Shown in pieces: positions 43,382-51,642 of a stretch of 64,000 nucleotides of DNA (positions are counted from its first letter, which is position 1; every line of letters starts with the position of its first letter). Both the position numbers and the translations under genes were made by a program. The DNA is from Streptomyces sp. NBC_01669 (GTDB lineage: Bacteria > Actinomycetota > Actinomycetes > Streptomycetales > Streptomycetaceae): the NCBI RefSeq assembly GCF_026339735.1, contig NZ_JAPEQG010000001.1, positions 4,278,001-4,342,000 of the forward strand, given 5' to 3'. Under the pieces are notes generated by a model. The model did no database searches and had not been told where the DNA came from. It was given only the letters and a program-made list of their open reading frames with translations.

Positions 43382-44055
43382 TCGTCCCCCGGTACGCCGT
43401 ACGAGGGTGCGTCGCCGGGGGCGAGTGCACGGCGTACGTACGCATCGGCCTGCGGCTCCCACACCGTCCACAGAGTGGCGAGTTCGACGACCGGGTCGCC
43501 GTCCGTCCAGTCGACACGGAGGTCGGTCACCGGCCAGGCGACCTCGTCGGCGACGAGCAGTCCGGCCGAGCGGACAGGTCCTTCCTCGCCACCCGCCGCG
43601 GCGCCGGCGGCCAGCGCGTCCACCAGGCGTCGGCCGAGCGGGGCGGCCGGGTCGGCGGCGAACGCGTCGAGCATGGCCTGCGGGACTCCGGGGCCCGACA
43701 GGAGGTTCCCGGCGGCGACGGCGTCCGGGCCGACGGCCTCCGCGTACCGGCCGAGCGCCCGCGCCCCCGAGTACACGGCGCCCGGACCCTGAGCCCCGAC
43801 AGCTGTCAACTGCCGGTATTCCACGCAGGGTTCCGTGACAACGACCTCGCGCACGGCCGCGGTCGCCGAGCCGCCCGCGCCCAGCAGGTCGAGCAGTCGG
43901 GTGCCGAGCCGCGGATCGGTGACGTTCTGCGAACAGACCGCGCCGACGCCCGCCCGCACATGGGCGCAGCGCGCGGCCACGGCGGGCGAGGAGGAGGTGA
44001 CGGCGACGCCGAACTGTCCGGTCCGGGTGCAGCGGGCGGCGATCGAGAAGGTCAC
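43378..44055 (-). CDS. DUF1028 protein (Ntn-hydrolase-like)
   Basis: This 225-residue protein starts MTFSIAARCTRTGQFGVAVTSSSPAVAARC, the hallmark of DUF1028, an Ntn-hydrolase-fold family of uncertain activity often found next to RidA proteins and amidohydrolases. GTG 44055 overlaps the RidA stop in a GTGA motif. The family may hydrolyse an amide in the pathway; this is inferred from neighbours. Confidence 0.83.
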   Translation of the reverse strand: MTFSIAARCTRTGQFGVAVTSSSPAVAARCAHVRAGVGAVCSQNVTDPRLGTRLLDLLGAGGSATAAVREVVVTEPCVEYRQLTAVGAQGPGAVYSGARALGRYAEAVGPDAVAAGNLLSGPGVPQAMLDAFAADPAAPLGRRLVDALAAGAAAGGEEGPVRSAGLLVADEVAWPVTDLRVDWTDGDPVVELATLWTVWEPQADAYVRRALAPGDAPSYGVPGDE

Positions 44056-44513
44056 CGAACCCCCTTGGCCCGTACAGCGGCGGCTTCCGCCCGCCGTTCG
44101 GCCGGGATCACCGCGGTGGCGTCGATCTCGACCAGCCACTCCGGGCGGGCCAGCGCGGAGACGACGAGCCCGGTGGAGACGTAGTGCACGCCCTTCAGCC
44201 ACCGCCCCATGGTCCGGTAGACGGGCTCGCGGTAGCGGATGTCCGTCAGATAGACGGTGATCTTGACGATCTCGTCGAGCCGGCTGCCGCACTCGTCGAG
44301 CAGCATGGCGATGTTCGCCATGGCCTTCTCGGCCTGGGCCGCGACATCTCCGACGCCGACGTTCTCGCGGGTGTCGAGGTCCTGGCCGATCTGCCCGCGC
44401 AGATAGACGGTGCCGTCGGCGACGACGGCCTGCGCGAGATCGTTGGACAGGTCCTGCTCGGGATACGTGTCGGCGGTGTTGAAGGACCGGATCCGGTCGT
44501 GCACGGGGCTCAC
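44052..44513 (-). CDS. RidA-family enamine/imine deaminase
   Basis: This 153-residue protein has the YjgF/RidA pattern AVVADGTVYLRGQIGQDLDT, a middle helix with AMANIAMLLDECGSRLDEIVKITVYLTD, and the conserved VSALARPEWLVEIDATAVI, where the Arg binds the carboxylate. RidA proteins hydrolyse reactive enamines and aminoacrylates; RutC in pyrimidine use is a relative. It is coupled to the oxygenase gene at 44510 by a 4-base overlap. Confidence 0.88.
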   Translation of the reverse strand: MSPVHDRIRSFNTADTYPEQDLSNDLAQAVVADGTVYLRGQIGQDLDTRENVGVGDVAAQAEKAMANIAMLLDECGSRLDEIVKITVYLTDIRYREPVYRTMGRWLKGVHYVSTGLVVSALARPEWLVEIDATAVIPAERRAEAAAVRAKGVR

Positions 44514-45982
44514 TTGGCGGACCTCCCCAGCGAACCGAGCACGTTGTCGGAGAGCCCCGCCGCGTCCTTGACCAGGTCGAGCGGGCCGTCCCAGTCGAAG
44601 TTGCGGTAGACAGCGCCGAGGTGGGCGAAGGGCGGCGACTGCGCGAACAACTGGAAGGTCAGCCGGTGCCCCGCGTAGTCGGAGTTCAGCAGGTCACGGG
44701 CGTACGCGAGAAGCTTGCGGCGGTCCTCGGCGACCCAGTGCTCGTTGATCGAGTAGAACTTGTCCAGCCACGGCTTGGTGTCCGGGTGGTCGAACGACGC
44801 CTTGTCCGGGGTGATGCAGATCTGGCCGCCGCACAGCTCACGGGCGATGTGCATCATCTCGTGCAGCTGCGAACAGGCCAGTACCCGGCCGGTGTAGAGC
44901 AGCGACTGGTTCGGCATGAGCAGCCCGCCGGGGCTGGGCTCGGCCATCGCGATCGCGGCCGTGAGGTGCGCGTTGATGCCTTCGCGGTAGCAGGCGAGGG
45001 TGGCCAGCTTCTCCTGGATGGCCTGCTGCTTCTCCAGACCGGTCTGCTTCACGTTCCACAGCGCGGCGCCGATCATGAGGTCCGCGAGCCGCAGATTGCG
45101 CTGGGTGAAGGCGAAGGCGCTGTAGCGGTGCAGGGTCGCGCGGATGAAGGTGGCGGCCTTGGTGTCCCGGTAGAAGAGGACGTTCTCCCAGGGGATCTCG
45201 ACGTCGTCGAAGACGACGAGCGTGTCGACCTCGTCGAACCGGTTGGAGACCGGATAGTCCTCGATCGGCTTGGCGCCGGCGAAGCCCGTACGGCAGATGT
45301 ACTTCAGACCGGGGGCGCCCATGTCGAGCATGAACCCGAGTGCGTAGTCGGAGAGTTCGGAGTCGCCCCAGTTGGCGATCGTCGGCTTGGTGAACGCCTG
45401 GTTGGAGTAGGCGGCGGCCGTCTCGTACTTGGCTCCGCGCACCACGATGCCGTTGTCCGTCTCCCGCACGACATGCAGCAGCATGTCCGGGTCCTGGTCC
45501 TGCGGGCGCTTGGAGCGGTCGCCCTTCGGGTCGGTGTTGGCGGAGACGTGGAACGGGTCGCCGTAGCAGGCCAGGTCGATGTGGCGCTTGACGTTCTCGG
45601 CGTACGTCGGGTTGATGGCGTTCAGGACGTCCTGGCCGTCGATCAGCGACCAGACCTCGCCGATCGTCTCGTCGCCGACGCGGGTGACGACACCGCCGAC
45701 ATCGCTGAGCACGGCGTCGGTGGCGGCGCGCTTGGCGTCCCAGTCCTCGCGGGTCCGTGGCGGCTTCTGCTGCACGGCGTTGACCTCGCCCGTCTCCGGG
45801 TCGGTGTACGTCATGGTGTCCCGGGTCGCCGGCTCGTGGGCCATGTCGTAGATCCGGGCGCGGATGTCGACGAGCGGCTTGAAGGCGGGGTGCGCGGGGA
45901 CGTCCGCGACCTTCTCGCCGTTGATCCAGACGTCGCGTCCGTCGCGGATCGACTCCCGGTACTGCTCTCCGGTGCGGATCAT
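44510..45982 (-). CDS. HpaB-family FADH2-dependent monooxygenase
   Basis: This 490-residue protein belongs to the 4-hydroxyphenylacetate 3-hydroxylase family: an N-terminal domain (RTGEQYRESIRDGRDVWINGEKV, DMAHEPATRDTMTY) and a C-terminal flavin domain with RNLRLADLMIGAAL and ELCGGQICITPD. It needs reduced flavin from a partner reductase, encoded just upstream at 46011-46541. The family hydroxylates phenols and also pyrrole-2-carboxylate. Together with RidA, amidohydrolase and an NCS1 permease, an N-heterocycle substrate is more likely here than 4-hydroxyphenylacetate. The start is taken where MIRTGEQYRE begins. Confidence 0.85.
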   Translation of the reverse strand: MIRTGEQYRESIRDGRDVWINGEKVADVPAHPAFKPLVDIRARIYDMAHEPATRDTMTYTDPETGEVNAVQQKPPRTREDWDAKRAATDAVLSDVGGVVTRVGDETIGEVWSLIDGQDVLNAINPTYAENVKRHIDLACYGDPFHVSANTDPKGDRSKRPQDQDPDMLLHVVRETDNGIVVRGAKYETAAAYSNQAFTKPTIANWGDSELSDYALGFMLDMGAPGLKYICRTGFAGAKPIEDYPVSNRFDEVDTLVVFDDVEIPWENVLFYRDTKAATFIRATLHRYSAFAFTQRNLRLADLMIGAALWNVKQTGLEKQQAIQEKLATLACYREGINAHLTAAIAMAEPSPGGLLMPNQSLLYTGRVLACSQLHEMMHIARELCGGQICITPDKASFDHPDTKPWLDKFYSINEHWVAEDRRKLLAYARDLLNSDYAGHRLTFQLFAQSPPFAHLGAVYRNFDWDGPLDLVKDAAGLSDNVLGSLGRSAK

Positions 45983-46010
45983 CTCCGTACTCCTTCTTCG
46001 GTGCGGGTGG

Positions 46011-46541
46011 TCACAGGGGGCGGTGCGCGCCGTACGTACGGGCGTGGTGGACGAGCGGGCGGGCCGTCGTGGAGACGGCGCTGGCGAGGACGGCGCCGAA
46101 CAGGACCCGGTGCGTGCCGGAGACGACGGCATCGGTGAGCCGGCAGTCGAAGGCGGCGGCGGCGTCGCGCAGCAGGAGCGACCCCGTGGTGTGCGTGTCC
46201 CAGTCGGCGCAGCCGAAGTCGTACGGAGCGGTGGCGGTTCCGGGACCGGGCCGACCGGCGAAGACGTCCGAGACATGCGCCTGGCCGAGACCGAGGACGC
46301 TGACGGCGAAGTGGCCGTTACGAACGGCGGCCGCGGCGAGCGGGCTGCGCTCGTTCACGCAGACGAGCAGCGACGGCGGGTCGGCGGTGACGGAACACAT
46401 GGCGCTCACGGTCTGGGCGAACCGGCCGGCCGGACCGTCGGTCGTGACGACGGTGACACCGGTCGCGGCGTTGCCCATCGCGGCGATGAAGTCGGCGCGG
46501 TCGGTGGCCGGTTGGACCGGGTGGTGCGGAGCGATCGTCAT
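46011..46541 (-). CDS. Flavin reductase (HpaC/RutF-like)
   Basis: This 176-residue protein of the flavin reductase-like domain has FIAAMGNAATGVTVVTTDG, VSAMCSVTADPPSLLVCVNERSP and GHFAVSVLG, the usual FMN/FAD-binding blocks. It uses NAD(P)H to make FADH2 or FMNH2 for the adjacent oxygenase. ATG 46541 has GGGGAGG upstream. It is the first gene of the operon, about 94 bases downstream of a LysR-type operator. Confidence 0.88.
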   Translation of the reverse strand: MTIAPHHPVQPATDRADFIAAMGNAATGVTVVTTDGPAGRFAQTVSAMCSVTADPPSLLVCVNERSPLAAAAVRNGHFAVSVLGLGQAHVSDVFAGRPGPGTATAPYDFGCADWDTHTTGSLLLRDAAAAFDCRLTDAVVSGTHRVLFGAVLASAVSTTARPLVHHARTYGAHRPL

Positions 46542-46634
46542 GGGCTGCGGCCTCCCCTGGAGTGGTGCGGTCCTGGTGGTTGACCACTATGGGAGGGCAG
46601 CCCGTCATCCGTACAGCAGATCTTTTAGCGCTAT

Positions 46635-46655
46635 TGCATAGATTTTCCAGATGCA
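46635..46655. promoter_or_regulatory. LysR-type operator 1, TGCAT-N11-ATGCA
   Basis: This perfect T-N11-A palindrome lies 94 bases upstream of the flavin reductase start, in the gap after the LysR gene. The same 5-bp arms and 11-base spacing recur at 47609-47629. Confidence 0.7.
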
Positions 46656-46669
46656 GGGATTCTCGGAGG

Positions 46670-47578
46670 TCAGCCCCGCAGCGCCTCCCGGCACACGGCG
46701 GCGAACGCCTGCGCCCGGCCGGTCAGCCGGACGCCCCGGAGCCCCGCGAGGACCACCGGCAGCGCGGGCAGATGGTCGGCCAGCGGCAGGTCGACGACGC
46801 GGGCGCCGTCGTACGTGCGGTCGTGCGCCGGCCGCTGGTTGAGCAGCGCCCAGCCCTGTCCGGCCGCGACCAGCGCACGTACCGTCTCGTAGCTCCGGGT
46901 CCGGTGGCGCACCCGCGGCTCCCCGCCCGCCTTGGCGACGACCGACTGGAAGTAGTCCCGGCTGACCGGCAGGTCGAGCAGGATCATCGGCTCCTCGGCG
47001 AGGTCCGCAAGGCGCGCCGAACCGCTCCCGGCCAGCCGGTGCCCCTCCGGGACCAGGGCGTAGGGCGGGGCCATCGCCAGCACCTCGCGCTCGATGTCGT
47101 CGTCCAGCTCCAGGTCGTACAGGAGCGCCAGCTCGCACTCGCCGGTCCGCAGGCTCTCCTGGAGCGCGGGGGTGTCGCCCTCGTGCACCTCGATCCGCAC
47201 CGCAGGATGGTTCTCGCCGAACTCTCGCAGCAGACGCGGCAGATAGAACGGGGCCAGGGTCTGGAAACAGCCCACGGCCAGCTCGCCGACCAGGTCCGAG
47301 CCGAGGCTGCGGGCGGACTCGGCAAGCTCGTCGGCATGGGTCAGAAAGCCACGCAGCTCATGCAGGAACCGCTCCCCCGCCCCGGTCAGCGACAGCCCCT
47401 TGGCGTGCCGACGGATCAGCAGCTGGACCCCGAGCTCGCGCTCCAGATGGGTGACGGCCGTGGAGACCGCCGACTGCGACACGTTGATGCGCTGCGCGGC
47501 GGCGGTCATCGAGCCGAGCTCGGCGGCGGCGAGGAAGTACCGGAGCTGTACGAGGGTGAAGTTCGCGTCCTTGGCCAT
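46670..47578 (-). CDS. LysR-family transcriptional regulator
   Basis: This 302-residue protein has an N-terminal winged helix (FTLVQLRYFLAAAELGSMTAAAQRINVSQSAVSTAVTHLERELGVQLL) and a periplasmic-binding-like ligand domain (about 95-295). It stands between the oxygenase operon, same strand, and the divergent NCS1 permease. Matching operators in both promoter regions suggest it activates both and controls itself. The ligand is probably the imported substrate or an intermediate. Confidence 0.9.
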   Translation of the reverse strand: MAKDANFTLVQLRYFLAAAELGSMTAAAQRINVSQSAVSTAVTHLERELGVQLLIRRHAKGLSLTGAGERFLHELRGFLTHADELAESARSLGSDLVGELAVGCFQTLAPFYLPRLLREFGENHPAVRIEVHEGDTPALQESLRTGECELALLYDLELDDDIEREVLAMAPPYALVPEGHRLAGSGSARLADLAEEPMILLDLPVSRDYFQSVVAKAGGEPRVRHRTRSYETVRALVAAGQGWALLNQRPAHDRTYDGARVVDLPLADHLPALPVVLAGLRGVRLTGRAQAFAAVCREALRG

Positions 47579-47608
47579 GACCGGATTCTGGCCCCTGGCC
47601 GGACCGGT

Positions 47609-47629
47609 TGCATCAATAAATCCGATGCA
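47609..47629. promoter_or_regulatory. LysR-type operator 2, TGCAT-N11-ATGCA
   Basis: This is the second perfect copy of the palindrome, 30 bases upstream of the LysR start and 128 bases before the permease start, well placed for autorepression and permease activation. Confidence 0.72.
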
Positions 47630-47757
47630 CGTGCTGCGAAATCACTATTTGACCGCTGACTGAAACCGTTCGAGACTCACCGACCACCCGCACCTGTACG
47701 CCATGGAGTCCGCCTCACCCCCGTTCCCGCCCCCGTCCCCGTCCCCAGGGAGTCCGC

Positions 47758-49197
47758 ATGCCCGGTCCCGCAGAACCGACCACGCCCGCGGCGCCCGCCG
47801 CCGTCGAACAGCACACCATCGACCACGTCCCCGATCATGAACGGCACGGCCGGGTACGGGACCTGTTCACCATGTGGTTCGGCACGAACATCGCGCCGCT
47901 GCCGCTGGTCACCGGCGCGATGGGCATCCAGGTCTTCCACCAGTCGTTCTGGTCGAGCGTCCTCGCGATCATCGTCGGGCAGCTCGTCGGCGGCGTGTTC
48001 ATGGCGCTGCACTCGGCGCAGGGCCCGCAGCTGGGCGTCCCGCAGATGATCCAGAGCCGCGCCCAGTTCGGTGCGATCGGCGCCCTGCTCATCGTGGTCG
48101 TCGCGGCCGCGATGTACATCGGCTTCTTCGCGTCGAACATCGTGCTCGCGGGCAAGTCCCTGCACGGCCTCGCGCCCGCCGTCCCGGTCGACGCGGGCAT
48201 CCTGCTGGGTGCGCTCGGCTCTGCGGTGATCTGCTGGATCGGCTACCGGCTGATCCACACCCTGAACAAGGTGGCGACCTGGGTCCTGGGCATCGGCGTC
48301 GTCGCCGGCCTGGCGGTCGTGGTCGCGCGCGGCCTGCCGGACGACTTCTTCACCCGGGGCGGCTTCACGTTCGCGGGCTGGCTGGCCACCGTCTCGCTCA
48401 GCGCCCTGTGGCAGCTGGCGTTCGCCCCGTACGTCTCCGACTACTCCCGCTACCTGCCGCGCACCGTCCGCACCGCGTCCACCTTCTGGGCCACGTACTG
48501 GGGTTCCTGTCTGGGCTCGACCCTGGCGTTCCTCGCGGGCACGGTGATCGGACTCGCGGCACCCGGCACGGACGACACGGTGGCCGGCTTCGACTCGGCG
48601 GCGGGCTCGTTCGGCCCGGTGATCCTGGTGCTGTTCCTGTTCAGCGTGGTCAACCACAACGCACTGAACCTGTACGGGGCGGTGCTCTCGCTCATCACCA
48701 TCGGCCAGACCTTCCGTACGGACTGGCAGCCCCGCCAGGCCGCACGCGGTGCGGTGTCCGCCGTGGTCCTGGCGGCGTCACTGCTGATCGCGGTCGGCCT
48801 GGCCGGCGACTTCGTCTCGCAGTTCGTGAACCTCGTGCTGGTGCTGCTGGTGGTCCTCGTCCCGTGGACGGCGATCAACCTGATCGACTTCTACCTGGTC
48901 CATCGCGGCAGTTACGCACTCGGCGACCTCTTCCTCCCGGACGGCGGCCGCTACGGCCGCTTCAACCCGGTGGCCCTGGTCTCGTACGCGATCGGCATCG
49001 CCGTCCAGCTCCCGTTCGTCGCCACGTCCCTCTACACGGGACCGCTGGTCGCACCGCTCGGTGGCGCGGACCTGTCCTGGCTCGTCGGCCTGGCCGTGAC
49101 GACACCGGTGTACTACCTCTGGGCCCGGAACCGGGGCGAAACGGCACCGGCATCCGCACAGCGGAACGCACCGCGCGAACCGGCGACAAGCGCGTAG
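47758..49197 (+). CDS. NCS1-family permease, divergent from the LysR gene
   Basis: This 479-residue 12-helix transporter is paralogous to the one at 39964: both share ERHGR(T/V)RDLFT(I/M)WF, MALHSAQGPQLGVPQM(V/I)QSR and the FAPYVSDYSRY(M/L)P motif. ATG 47758 follows AGGGAGTCC. It probably imports the substrate of the HpaB-type pathway. Family members carry cytosine, uracil, allantoin or hydantoin. The two paralogues in one window suggest two related but distinct nitrogen compounds. Confidence 0.88.
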   Translation: MPGPAEPTTPAAPAAVEQHTIDHVPDHERHGRVRDLFTMWFGTNIAPLPLVTGAMGIQVFHQSFWSSVLAIIVGQLVGGVFMALHSAQGPQLGVPQMIQSRAQFGAIGALLIVVVAAAMYIGFFASNIVLAGKSLHGLAPAVPVDAGILLGALGSAVICWIGYRLIHTLNKVATWVLGIGVVAGLAVVVARGLPDDFFTRGGFTFAGWLATVSLSALWQLAFAPYVSDYSRYLPRTVRTASTFWATYWGSCLGSTLAFLAGTVIGLAAPGTDDTVAGFDSAAGSFGPVILVLFLFSVVNHNALNLYGAVLSLITIGQTFRTDWQPRQAARGAVSAVVLAASLLIAVGLAGDFVSQFVNLVLVLLVVLVPWTAINLIDFYLVHRGSYALGDLFLPDGGRYGRFNPVALVSYAIGIAVQLPFVATSLYTGPLVAPLGGADLSWLVGLAVTTPVYYLWARNRGETAPASAQRNAPREPATSA

Positions 49198-49204
49198 CGA
49201 GCAG

Positions 49205-49233
49205 GTGGGGGCGGGCCGCGCACCCGCCCCCAC
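49205..49233. terminator. Bidirectional terminator
   Basis: GTGGGGGCGGG (49205-49215) pairs with CCCGCCCCCAC (49223-49233) between the convergent permease and MFS genes. Confidence 0.7.
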
Positions 49234-49239
49234 CCCCGG

Positions 49240-50547
49240 TCAGACCGCGCGCTCCACCGCACCCTGCGGCGCACCCGAGGCCGCGTCCGGCTCGGCCTCC
49301 GCGGCCGTCACCGCCACCACCTCGGTCACCTTCTCCTCCGCCGGAAGCCCGCGCATGAGCACCCAGTACCCGAGCGCCGCGACCGTCCCCAGCACCCCGC
49401 ACATCCCCCACAGCCACGTCGCCCCGTAGTGGTCGATCACCAGACCGGACATCAGCGGAGCGACCAGCGCGGCAGCCGACCACGACAGCGTGTACATGCC
49501 CTGGTAGCGGCCCCGGCCGTGGGCCGGGGAGAGGCGGACGACCAGGCTGCTCTGGACCGGTGCGTTGATGATCTCGCCGACCGTCCAGACACAGATCGTC
49601 AGCGCATACACGGCGACCGACCCGGCGAACGCGGTCAGCCCGAATCCGTACCCCGCCAGCAGCGACGACACGACCAGCAGCCGACGTGGGTCGCGGTGCT
49701 GGATGAAGCGGGTGGCGGGGATCTGGAGCGCCACGATCAGCACACCGTTGACGGCGATCGCGGTACCGAAGTCGGAGCTGGAGAGCCCGTCCGTACCCAT
49801 CGCCACCGGCAGCCCCACGTACCCCTGCTGGAAGATCAGCGCGACCACGAAGGACAGTCCGACGACGCTCATGAAGCGGCCGTCGCGCAGCACGGTGGAG
49901 AGCCGGACCTCGGACGCGGCCGCCTCGCTCTTCACGATTCCCGGTGTCCGCTCCGGCCGGGACTCCGGCACCTTCAGGAAGACGACGACCGCGCAGAACA
50001 GCGTCATCGCGGCCTCGGCCATGAACCCGGCCCGATAGCTGTACTCGGCGATGAACCCCGCGCCCGCGGACGACACGGCGAAGCCCAGGTTGATCGCCCA
50101 GTAGTTCAACGAGAAGGCCCGCACCCGGTCCTCGGGCCGGACGATGTCGGCCATCATCGCCTGCACGGCGGGCCGGGACGCGTTGCTCGTCATGCCGACG
50201 AGGAACGCGACCGCGGCGATCGCGACCGGATGGACCATGAACCCGAGCAGGGCGACCGACGCGGCGGTCGAACTCTGCGCGATCAGCATCGTGGGCCGCC
50301 GCCCGAGCCGGTCCGTCATCACCCCCGCGCCGAGCGAGGAGACGACCCCGCCGAGCCCGTGCAGCGCGACGACCAGCCCCGCGTACGAGGCGGAGTAGCC
50401 CCGGTCCAGGGTCAGGTAGAGGGCCATGAAGGTGGCGACGAACGCCCCGAGGCGGTTGACCAGGGTGCTGGTCCACAGCCACCAGAACTCCCTGGGGAGG
50501 CCGGACACGGTCTCGCGTGCGGCCCGTCTGAGACCGGCGACAGACAT
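49240..50547 (-). CDS. MFS transporter (drug-exporter type)
   Basis: This 435-residue protein has 12 predicted helices and the MFS loop motif GAGVMTDRLGRRPTML between helices 2 and 3. The N-terminal WLWTSTLVNRLGAFVATFMALYLTLDRGYS resembles MdtH-like exporters. The substrate is unknown. It is divergent from gpmA with a 207-bp gap and has no neighbour that specifies its role. Confidence 0.85.
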   Translation of the reverse strand: MSVAGLRRAARETVSGLPREFWWLWTSTLVNRLGAFVATFMALYLTLDRGYSASYAGLVVALHGLGGVVSSLGAGVMTDRLGRRPTMLIAQSSTAASVALLGFMVHPVAIAAVAFLVGMTSNASRPAVQAMMADIVRPEDRVRAFSLNYWAINLGFAVSSAGAGFIAEYSYRAGFMAEAAMTLFCAVVVFLKVPESRPERTPGIVKSEAAASEVRLSTVLRDGRFMSVVGLSFVVALIFQQGYVGLPVAMGTDGLSSSDFGTAIAVNGVLIVALQIPATRFIQHRDPRRLLVVSSLLAGYGFGLTAFAGSVAVYALTICVWTVGEIINAPVQSSLVVRLSPAHGRGRYQGMYTLSWSAAALVAPLMSGLVIDHYGATWLWGMCGVLGTVAALGYWVLMRGLPAEEKVTEVVAVTAAEAEPDAASGAPQGAVERAV

Positions 50548-50754
50548 AACGGTTCCCCCCGGGGACGTACGGAACGGGTTCGAGCGGTAAGTGGCCCGAC
50601 GACTATGAGCACATTACGAAGCTCTGCTTGCGGACCGCTACTCGTTTGACGGCTGCCGTCAATCGAAGCCGCCCCACCCGCCACTTCCCCCGACGCCTGT
50701 CCGCCCTGTGACCGGCCGCGCGAAGCCCGTACGGGTTCGATTACGCTCGGGCGC

Positions 50755-51516
50755 ATGGCCGACGCACCGTACAAGCTGATCCTCCTCCGCCACGGCGAGA
50801 GCGAATGGAACGCAAAGAACCTGTTCACCGGCTGGGTGGACGTCAACCTCACCGAGAAGGGCGAGAAGGAGGCAGTCCGCGGCGGTGAGCTGCTCAAGGA
50901 CGCCGGTCTGCTCCCCGATGTCCTGCACACCTCCCTCCAGAAGCGCGCCATCCGCACCGCGCAGCTCGCGCTGGAATCCGCGGACCGCCACTGGATCCCG
51001 GTCCACCGCTCCTGGCGCCTGAACGAGCGCCACTACGGCGCCCTCCAGGGCAAGGACAAGGCGCAGACCCTGGCCGAGTTCGGCGAGGAGCAGTTCATGC
51101 TCTGGCGCCGCTCGTACGACACCCCGCCGCCCGTCCTCGAGGACGGCGCCGAGTTCTCGCAGAGCGACGACCCGCGCTACGCGTCGATCCCGAGCGAGCT
51201 GCGTCCGCGCACCGAGTGCCTCAAGGACGTCGTCGAGCGCATGCTGCCGTACTGGTACGACGGCATCGTCCCGGACCTGCTGGCCGGCCGCACGGTCCTG
51301 GTCGCCGCCCACGGCAACAGCCTCCGCGGCCTGGTCAAGCACCTCGACGGCATCTCGGACGCCGACATCACGGGCCTGAACATCCCGACCGGCATCCCGC
51401 TCGCCTACGAACTGGACGCCGACTTCCGCCCGCTGAAGCCGGGCGGCACGTACCTCGACCCGGACGCGGCGAAGGCCGCCATCGAGGCCGTGAAGAACCA
51501 GGGCAAGAAGAAGTAG
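50755..51516 (+). CDS. gpmA: 2,3-bisphosphoglycerate-dependent phosphoglycerate mutase
   Basis: This 253-residue glycolytic enzyme has the phospho-histidine motif LLRHGESEWNAKNLFTGWVDV, NERHYGALQGKDKAQT and the second histidine in AAHGNSLRGLVKHLDG. It interconverts 3- and 2-phosphoglycerate. The start is ATG 50755, the first in-frame ATG before the conserved PYKLILLRHGE. Confidence 0.95.
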   Translation: MADAPYKLILLRHGESEWNAKNLFTGWVDVNLTEKGEKEAVRGGELLKDAGLLPDVLHTSLQKRAIRTAQLALESADRHWIPVHRSWRLNERHYGALQGKDKAQTLAEFGEEQFMLWRRSYDTPPPVLEDGAEFSQSDDPRYASIPSELRPRTECLKDVVERMLPYWYDGIVPDLLAGRTVLVAAHGNSLRGLVKHLDGISDADITGLNIPTGIPLAYELDADFRPLKPGGTYLDPDAAKAAIEAVKNQGKKK

Positions 51517-51523
51517 TACGTCC

Positions 51524-51572
51524 GCAACAAGCCCCCTACCTGCGGTTCCTCCGCGCGTAGGGGGCTTGTTGC
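51524..51572 (+). terminator. Terminator after gpmA
   Basis: A 16-bp perfect stem starting GCAACAAGCCCCCTAC (51524-51539) pairs with 51557-51572, 7 bases after the gpmA stop. Confidence 0.82.
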
Positions 51573-51642
51573 CGCACTGGGGCCGTCGCCGGGGTGGGTT
51601 GAGGCAGAGAAGCCTGCACGGTCGGGCTCACCCGCCCGGAGT

